Assembly: GCA_021464415.1 (NCBI GenBank)
Contig: CM038465.1
Location: forward strand, 20,863,839-20,927,838
Direction of reading: 5' to 3'
DNA length: 64,000 nt
Origin: Lonicera japonica
Lineage: Eukaryota > Streptophyta > Magnoliopsida > Dipsacales > Caprifoliaceae
Part shown: positions 56,715 through 64,000 of the stretch, in pieces
How the letters are laid out: every line of letters begins with the position of its first letter
Position numbering within the stretch: the stretch's first letter is position 1
Position numbers and translations under genes: made by a program
The notes under the pieces: model-generated
What the model was told of the DNA's origin: nothing
Seen by the model: only the letters and a program-made list of their open reading frames with translations
The model's database searches: none

Positions 56715-56884
56715 TGTTGACCTTAAAGTCAATTAATCTTATTTTGATAATTACAATAAGTTAATAAAGTGTTATTTAACTCGGTTGTTCTAATGATGAT
56801 AGCCATTTTAACCGATATATCTTCCGACCAAGTGTAACTTCAAACCGAAGCAATCAAAATCTCACACAAGCTTTATAAACGCCC
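56715..56884 (+). mobile_element. Inverted fragment of the Sirevirus-like LTR start
   Basis: Begins TGTTGACCTTAAAGTCAATT and matches, in inverse orientation, 59515-59683, the first 170 bases of the LTR to the right. With that LTR it frames the gag gene as a 170-bp terminal inverted repeat. Confidence 0.85.
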
Positions 56885-56951
56885 CTACTCACAAGAAATG
56901 AACTCAAGTGATATACATGTGCTATACAAAGTCAGGAAAAGATCTAGATCA

Positions 56952-58244
56952 TCAAGCAAGTGAAGATATGCACAACAATTTTTTAAACTTGCTATGCAAT
57001 TCTTCAAACATATCATATAATTCATCATAGTCATTCTCATCATGTGCATCATTATTGATTGAAACATTATCATCACTAAATGAATCATAAGTAGAATATA
57101 CCTCATCGTCTTTTGCCATGAGGCAAAGGTTTGCCGTTTCCTCGTCACTAGAGTCGGCATCGAACTCACCTTCTTCGGAATCACTCCAAGTGCCTTTGAG
57201 GGCGTATCTTACTTGTTTGAAGGCTTTGTCTCTTTTATCTCTTTTCTCCTTTCTTCTAACTGGGCAATTTGTTTTGAAATGCCCCGATTCATGGCAATGG
57301 AAACACTTCTTTACTCCTTCGTTTTCAACTTTTGGTTGAATAGATCAATCATTGTTCCTTTTAGATGAAGAATCAAAGTTGTTTCCTTTTCCTTGAAACT
57401 TCTTCTTCTTAGCTAGAAATTTTATGAATTTTCTAGAAAGAAGAGCCATATCCTCATCTCATGCCATCAACTCCTCATCATCCTCTAGTTGAGTTGCTTT
57501 GAGAGCTAGCGACTTTTTGGCTTTTGAATCGCTTTCTTCTTCTCTCTCCAATTCCTTCTCATGGGTTTTAAATGAACCCAAGAGTTCATCCATGCTTAGC
57601 GTCTTGAGGTTCTTGGCTTCTTGAATAGTCGTCACTTTGGGTCTCCACTTCTTGGGAAGAGTTATAAGAATTTTTCGAATCTTGTCCTCATTTGAATATT
57701 TCTTTCCAAGAAGATCTAAAGCATTAGTGATAATAGAGAATCTACTATACATAGAAGCAAGTGATTCATTAGGCTCCATTTTGAAAAGTTCATAATCATG
57801 AACGAGCATATTAATATTATCATCCTTAACTTGTGAGGTTCCTTCATATGCAACTTCTAATTTGTCCCAAATTTTTTTGGCGGTTTTATAACTAGAAATT
57901 TTGTTGTATTCATCTATAGTTAACGCACAATGTAGGGCATTCAAGGCTTTAGCATTAAATTGAATTTTCTTAATGTCATGCTCATCATATTCAGAAATAG
58001 ATTTAGGAGTAACACTACCCTTTTCATCAGTTTTGATAATCTCATAGGGTCCAATGAGTATAACCTTCCATTGTTCAAAGTCACTAGCTTGAAGAAAAGT
58101 ACACATACAACTTTTCCAATAACTATAATTTTTGCCATCAAATAGAGGTGGTCTAGTAGTGGAAGAACCTTCGTTAATTCCGGTTTCTTGATAGATAGAC
58201 ATGATCGTAAACTCTAAGATTGTAAAATCAAAACAAAAGTACAA
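56952..58244 (-). pseudogene. Sirevirus-like copia gag
   Basis: Minus-strand gag from an ATG just after the PBS. The first 260 codons (58244-57462) are open: RPPLFDGKNYSYWKSCMCTF, QFNAKALNALHCALT, AKKIWDKLEVAYEGTSQVK, LPKKWRPKVTTIQEAK and LSMDELLGSFKTHEKELE, the DUF4219/UBN2 layout. The frame continues through two in-frame TGA codons (57461-57459 and 57347-57345) with DMALLSRKFIKFLAKKKKF and the knuckle CFHCHESGHFKTNC, then an acidic segment, to TGA at 56954. The alternative start in the DNA at about 58200 fits the MSIYQETG N-terminus better than the upstream ATG. Protease and pol are missing. Confidence 0.9.
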
Positions 58245-58256
58245 CCTCTGATACCA
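58245..58256 (-). promoter_or_regulatory. Primer-binding site (tRNA-iMet) of the Sirevirus-like element
   Basis: Minus-strand TGGTATCAGAGG lies 2 bases after the LTR end CGACCTACA and just before the gag start. Confidence 0.9.
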
Positions 58257-58258
58257 AT

Positions 58259-59683
58259 TGTAGGTCGAAAAATACCTTAATGGGGGTGAATAGGGTTTTT
58301 AAAACTTAATCCGATTTTTAAAATAGATTTAAAAATGTTTAATGTCTATATCAATCAAGCAATCAAGAAACAAAATTAATTCCAATTGTAACGAATAAAT
58401 ATCACAATATAATAGAGTACGAGATAGAGAGATTGAACCGATTGAAGTCGAAGATTTTTTGTCCACACGGTTCAGCTTGTTAACCCCTACTCCGCGCTTG
58501 ATTAGTTCCCCGAGAATTTTCACTATAATCGATCTCCTTCCGGGTGAAGATCAAACCTCTACAAGTATATTCTTCTCGCACACTCTTACAAGTATTGAAT
58601 CTCTCACAATACTCACACAAGATATCACTCTTGCTATTTTAAGAGATAAAACCTCTCTTAATATTTGAAAGAAAAGATTTGGTGACTAACACCAATGTAC
58701 AATAGCTCTTTTGTGTATGACAAATTACAAATGAAGGTCACACTAGGAGATATCATTATTGATCAATGAATATAAGCTCAAAGAATTAAAAGATTGATCA
58801 ATGCCTTAGCTTGTAAACTTAAATAATAAGAATATATGAAAAATGGTTTTGTATGATCATTCAAGTTGTTAAAAATGAGTCTTATAACTCATATATATAG
58901 CTTCAAAAAGTTTGTAGCCATTTGTGGTGGATTTATAAATTAATGGGTCAAAATAGCACTTTTAATAAAGTTCCAACGGCTAATTTTCAATGGAGAGTCG
59001 ACTCCCTTTCTTTTCATGTAGTCGACTCCATGACTTCCATGTAGTCGACTACATGGTTCTTGAGTGGGGGGTTTTGTGCAATTTTCCAACTTTTGCATTT
59101 TGACTCCCAAATTGATTTCAATGGTTGGAGAATGTCAAAAATAGGTTTCTAAGACTTTTAATATAGTTTTTGTATCAAAATTCATTTATATGAAATTATA
59201 GTGAATTTTTTAAGATGACTAGTTTTCGGTAAAAGTGCTTGTTCAAAGATAAAACTAGTTTCGATCAATCTAGAGAAGGTAGAGCTTTATAAATGATCAA
59301 TGAGATCTTTTACATAAAATCTAAGCACTCACTCAATTTAATGATAATTCGAGTCTTCGTGATGCTTGATTTTCTTGTGCGTATCTTCACTTGATTTGAT
59401 GATCTTGATCCTTTCTTGGCTTTGATTATTTGTGAAGCACATGGAGATCATTCTTGTGCATATCTCATTTGATTGATGATCTTTATCCTATGGAGATCAT
59501 TTGAGTTCAATTCTAGCATTTGTAGAGCTTTTTGTTAGAGTTTGACTTATATCGGTTTGAAGTCACACTTGGTTGGAAGAAATATCGGCTAATGGCTATC
59601 ATCATTGAAATAACCGAGTTAAATAACACTATATTAACTTATTGTAATTATCAAAACAAGATTAATTGACTTTAAGGTCAACA
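58259..59683 (-). mobile_element. Sirevirus-like 5' LTR
   Basis: 1425 bp from TGTTGACCTTAAAGTC (59683) to TTTTCGACCTACA (58259) on the minus strand, followed by the PBS. It contains a triple ATGTAGTCGACTACATGG-like inverted motif at 58996-59055. It was inserted in, or now abuts, Athila pol sequence on its right; no matching target copy is seen because the 3' LTR is missing. Confidence 0.85.
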
Positions 59684-60815
59684 ATAGGAACAAGGAAAAA
59701 CTCTTGAAGAAGGAAGAAAGTGCACAAGTAGAACCACCAAAACTTGAAGGAAAGATGGAGGTCAAGCTTCTCCCTAGCAATTTGAAGTATGTTTTCCAAT
59801 GCGCATTCGCAACTTATCCCATTGTAATCTCTTTCGAGCTTTCAAAGGATCAAGAAGAACGGTTGGTAAGTGTGCTAAGTAAGTATCAAAAAGTTTTTGG
59901 GTGGAAGTTAGCCTACCTCCAAGGGATTAGTCCATTAATTTGCACTCAAAAAATCCACTTGGAGGAAGGTTCAAAGCCATCAAGACAATTTCAATGCCGG
60001 TTAAACCCTCCCATGCAAGAATTAGTTAAAATCGAGGTGTTGAAATTGCTTGATGCCAAGATCATTTATCCAATTTCGGATAGCAAATGGGTAATTCCGA
60101 CCCAAGTGATACATAAAAAATCCGGGCTTACGATAGTTAAAAGTGAAATGATTAATTGATACCCCAAAGAGTCATCGCCAGGTAGCGAATGTACATAGAC
60201 TACCCGTAAGTTAAATGAAGTCACTAAAAAGGACCATTTCTCTCTCCCGTTTTTAGATCAAACACTTGAAAGAGTAGTGGGACATGAGTTTTATTATTTC
60301 TTGGTCGAATTTTTTGAGTACAACCAAATCGAAATTGATCTTGAGGACTAAGGAAAAACAACCTTCACATGTCCATTTGGTACTTTTGCTTATCGAAAAA
60401 TGCATTTTGGTTAGTGCATGCACCGACCACTTTCTAAAGATATATGTTGAACATATTTAGCGATATGGTAGAGAAGACCCTAGAGGTTTTTATGGACGAT
60501 TTTACCATTTATGGTAAGTAATTTGATAATTGTTTACTCAATGTTGAACATGTTTTAGAAAGGTGCATCGACAAGCAAATCATTCTCAATTGGGAGAAAT
60601 GCCACTTCATGGTGACAAAGGGCATAGTGTTGGGCCATATTGTATAGGGGAAAGGCATTGAAGTGGATAAGGCAAAGATCAAGCTTATCTCAAAGCTCCC
60701 CACCCGCAAGTCAATCAAAGATGTTTGCTCATTCTTGGGGTATACTGGGTTCTACCAAAGGTTCATTTAAAACTTTAGTGCTATCACTAAACTCATATGC
60801 AATTTTCTCTTGAAA
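59684..60815 (+). pseudogene. Athila-like gypsy reverse transcriptase fragment
   Basis: The frame 59704-60159 has LPSNLKYVFQCAF, FGWKLAYLQGISPLICT, HKIHLEEGSKPSRQ-like sequence and LLDAKIIYPISDSKWV, the start of the Ty3/gypsy RT domain as in Athila. It continues with stops and shifts through DQTLERVVGHEFYYFL, TTFTCPFGTFAYRKM, the active-site variant VFMDDFTIYG (about 60484-60516) and WEKCHFMVTKGIVLGHI. Homology ends at about 60815. RNase H and integrase are absent, and the 5' side is cut by the Sirevirus-like LTR. Confidence 0.88.
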
Positions 60816-61125
60816 GACGCCCGCACACGACGGAGCATCATCATTCAACCTGGTAGTATACCAGAGCAAGTCAGGCCCCTTTATTTCCATCTTTATTATA
60901 ACAGGCCTCAACAGATGGGTTTAACCAAACCTAACACAATTGAGGACAGGAATCCCATCCTCCCCAGCCTGGCAAAGCAGTTTATTAGCTTTAAGCTCTC
61001 ATGCAAATTAGCCTTGTCTCTACCTTTCACTAAGTGGGTAACTACCCCCGATGCTAGCTTTTACCCTCCACTCTCTAACTACAAGCCAATCTAAAATTTC
61101 CCTATTTGGGCTAAGTCAGCTTTCA
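60816..61125. other. Unassigned sequence between Athila RT and solo LTR
   Basis: Has higher GC than its surroundings and no stop-free frame of more than about 90 codons. I recognise neither coding nor LTR features. The Athila similarity stops abruptly at its left edge, so a break lies at about 60815. Confidence 0.3.
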
Positions 61126-61130
61126 CAAGG

Positions 61131-63839
61131 TGTAACAACCCGCCTAATTAAGCAGGTGTTAACGGAGGCTATGTCTAATTAGCAGCAGATAGACAAAAAG
61201 ACATAACTAATAAATTGAACAAAGTAGAGAAATCTAATAAAAATTCGGCATGAAGTATTCGTAAATAATAAGAAATCCATCCTGTATAATAAACAACGCG
61301 AAAATATACAATACTTCTCAAGTCCATTACAATCCAAATTCGATAGATACAACTTGTACATCCATAGATAGTACAACTACTAAAACTTAATTAGAAGTTA
61401 CAACTACTAATTCCATAGGGGTATCAGAGAAGACTCTAAGATGAACTTGGACCTGCTCGACGACCTCTACCCAAGACACGATGTGTACCTGAAAGGAAAA
61501 TGAGGGAGTGAGCCACAAATGGCCTAGTGGGAACTATAGGGAAAGGGAAAATGCCATGCATGATCATACCACAATATAAGAGAGTTCACAATTTTAATTA
61601 TTGACAAAATTCTTGATTTATACCAATTTATAGAAAAAAACTATTCATAAAGCATCAATATAATCTTATTAATTAACAATACGTATCTCACACGATAGCT
61701 GTATAAACATCCATCCACCTCCTCCTCCTCCTCGACCTAATACCGGTATTAGACGGAATAAGATACTCACAAACGCATCCCACCTTTCCGTGAGTCTGTG
61801 CACTGGTAACCAGATTTTCGGCACCCCATCTTTACCATGGGCCTGTGCAATAATAAAATACAAGCATTTCTATATCGGTGCTTATCCGGTTCCAACAATC
61901 TCAATATCATCAACAAACCACTTGGTAGTAGTTGTAGTCAGGGCAATATTTATAATGTTAACATTTTAATTCATGTGTTATAAAATTTCAAGAGCAATAA
62001 GAATAGTCTTTGTTGCTTTAACACTAAATAATTTTATAGAATATCACTTTTCTTTTATATAACCACTATTATACCGAAAATGGCCAACAATAAAACCATC
62101 AATAATAATAAACATGATCCAAAATCTCATATTTCTCCATGAATCACACTTGTACCAACCAAATTTCTTAATTCCAAACATTTAGTGAAGACTAGTAAGA
62201 GGAGTAATACTAGACTGGCTAGTAATACCATAAAACACCTCTTGTATATTTAACCAAAAGTTTAAATATGATTTTAAAGTTATGTATACTCAAGGAATAA
62301 GGTAATTTGTACAAAAATTCCAATTATTAGGCATACATGTGGTGTATCAAGCCATTTCGGTACCAAAATCCCAAAGTAACACTTGTATAGCACATGCATT
62401 ATGATTAGCCTTTTTATTCATCAACTACAGCACATATGATACTCATATATAGGCTTAGATCTTATTTAACAAGTTTAAGCCACAAACATGCAAGGAAAAA
62501 TACGTTTTTGGTACCGAAAGTCTAGTATTACTACTCAATCAACCATTTAAATCAAGGAATTGAAGAAAATAGGGGAAGTTCCCACCTATTGAGGGTTAAT
62601 CCCTCGAAGAAATTTAGCATAATCGAGCCGAAGGAGTACCGTATCTAAAAACCCCCAATTTTCGCAACTTAGAGCCCTAAAATGGTGATTGGTGTGGGGA
62701 AGAAGATGAAATGGATTTATGAGTGTTTTGGGTGTGTTTATGAGCCATAATAAACATCTCTCAATCACCCTCACATCTCTCTCAAATCACGTAGAAGAAG
62801 GAAAATAAATGGAAGAGAGAGAAGGAGAAGAAGAGAAGTGACGAAGAATGCAGAAACTGGAGGAAAAATGGGTATTAATCCCGCTGGTCTACTGTTCACT
62901 GTTCACGCTACTGTTCACGTGCATGGGACCTGCAGCGCTGAACTTTGGACGGCCATATATTTTCTCTCGGATGTCCGATTGAGGTGATCTTTATATCAAC
63001 GGAAAGTTAATTCAAAGTTATACAACTTCACAAGAGGAAGTTTTTCCAAATTCGTGATAGATTAATTACCAAAATTTGGTCGAAGACAGTGCTCTGCCGG
63101 AATTCAGCATAATCTGGTTTTTTGCTAATGGGCTTACTTCGCACTCTGGTTTGACCATCGAGGAGCATGAACTAGCTTTCGGTCAAAACACAAAAGTTGT
63201 AGATTAATATAAGATGAAACTACAAGAGTTTATGGAGTGGAATTTGGATAATTAATGAAGAAGTTATGAGTCTCCAAAGTCGACTAAAATTCAACCGACG
63301 AGTAGAAATTCCGTGTTCGAAAAATGCCTCCGAAGTGCTCGTTTCAATTCCGATAGTGACGAAACTTTCCAAAATATTCCTAATAGATATTCATGACATG
63401 TTGGAAAAAACAGAACTGAATTTGGAGGTCTAAAAGTTTGTGAACCACAAACGAGATTTGTAGGAATCATTAAGGATATAATTCAATTCTACTAAATACT
63501 CAAAAATGCCTAAATGAAGTCCGAATTTAATGAAAATTTATTGGAAGGTTTCATAACTATAATGTGACGTGTTAGAAAAGACTAAACTCAATTTGGACCT
63601 TCCTAGGTCGATGAACCGAATATAAGAAAAGTAGGAAAATCGAATATTCAAGAATATGCCAAATTGCCCAAACTAGTTACAAATTAAATCAAACCCCTTT
63701 TTTATTTTTTTATTTTTTTTACTCTATAACACCAAAGTGACGTGTGGGAACATTCGGACTTGTCTAAGTCCACGAATGAATCGGACAAATAGCTAACTAA
63801 ATTAACGAAAATACACCTATTGAAATACGGGGTGTTACA
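61131..63839 (-). mobile_element. Solo gypsy-type LTR, near-perfect TSD CAAGG/AAAGG
   Basis: 2709 bp. On the minus strand it runs from TGTAACACCCCGTATTTC (63839) to GGCGGGTTGTTACA (61131). Flanks CAAGG (61126-61130) and AAAGG (63840-63844) match at four of five positions. It contains GGGAGTGAGCCACAAATGGC (61504-61523) and TTCCCACCTATTGAGGG (62579-62595), the shared blocks of this LTR group. It is similar in length and ends to 33812-36479. Confidence 0.82.
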
Positions 63840-63844
63840 AAAGG

Positions 63845-64000
63845 GGTATGATTAAATTTTGACCTAGGTAGTGAGCAGACCAAACCGCTAAAGAAAGCTA
63901 GCAAACCGCTAAAGAAAGCGAACAAATTGCTTTGAAGTAGGTTTGGGCCTCCCTAAAAGTCAATTAAAATACAAGGGTATGAAATATAAAAGACATGTGC
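63845..64000. other. Flank of the last solo LTR
   Basis: Non-coding. It has an 18-base motif CAAACCGCTAAAGAAAGC twice (63882 and 63904). Its last 40 bases resemble 10929-10969. The feature continues beyond the window. Confidence 0.4.

Noticed and set aside
60729..60911. Minus-strand 60-codon frame opposite the Athila RT end
   Set aside because: It spans the break between RT coding sequence and unassigned DNA and has no motif of its own.

Overview
This window is nuclear DNA of a flowering plant, most probably a eudicot. It is AT-rich, has no intact host gene, and is almost entirely a nest of plant LTR retrotransposons: Ty1/copia Tork/Tnt1-like and Sirevirus-like, Ty3/gypsy Athila-like, Ogre/Tat-like and long-LTR types, and a Cassandra-type 5S-bearing LTR. 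There is also one LINE and one probable SINE. The species cannot be named from the sequence.

Left part (1-15.6 kb). After an Athila-like LTR/PBS edge (1-357) comes a copia family (copia-1) with LTRs of about 1.45 kb. A minus-strand copy runs from gag near 10.25 kb down to a 3' LTR at 2037-3488. A second, plus-strand copy of its pol 3' half (358-1918) faces it, giving a 1.6-kb inverted repeat around the LTR. The gag of the minus copy is split by a 2.84-kb insertion (6966-9808) with a TTTCC target duplication. One end of that insertion is a Cassandra-like LTR carrying a 5S rRNA-like domain; the rest is a gypsy-type LTR. A second copia element (copia-2, plus strand, 12.3-15.58 kb) has its LTR, PBS, gag, protease, integrase and the start of RT, and is cut by an Athila-like 3' LTR (15584-16845).

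Middle (15.6-32.3 kb). Athila 3' sequence is followed by the 5' half of a minus-strand Ogre/Tat-like element: internal tandem arrays, a gag-like region, a tRNA-Arg-type PBS, and a 2.06-kb LTR at 21955-24014. Two tandem copia-1 LTR fragments follow. Then comes plus-strand gypsy LTR sequence to 32322, interrupted by two minus-strand LTRs (27353-28657) and by a complete non-autonomous LTR element (28827-30683; LTRs 730/729 bp, internal 398 bp, TSD AAAGG).

Right part (32.3-64 kb). The only recognisable host gene is the LRR end of a CC-NBS-LRR resistance gene (32323-33529), one reading frame with five internal stops. Downstream, low-copy-looking DNA is interrupted by solo LTRs at 33812-36479 (TSD GAGTA), 38398-39335 (TSD GACGG) and 40932-41857 (imperfect TSD). 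A LINE follows with a 671-bp tandem duplication in ORF1 and an ATGA ORF1/ORF2 overlap. Further right are a gypsy LTR tail, a SINE-like sequence, a solo LTR at 52461-54499 (TSD AGGCC), a tandem array (56210-56712), a Sirevirus-like gag with its 5' LTR (56952-59683), an Athila-like RT fragment, and a solo LTR at 61131-63839.

Nothing here works together as a pathway. The window records repeated insertion, LTR-LTR recombination and inverted duplication. Family calls rest on protein motifs and LTR/PBS/PPT/TSD structure read by eye; no database was searched.
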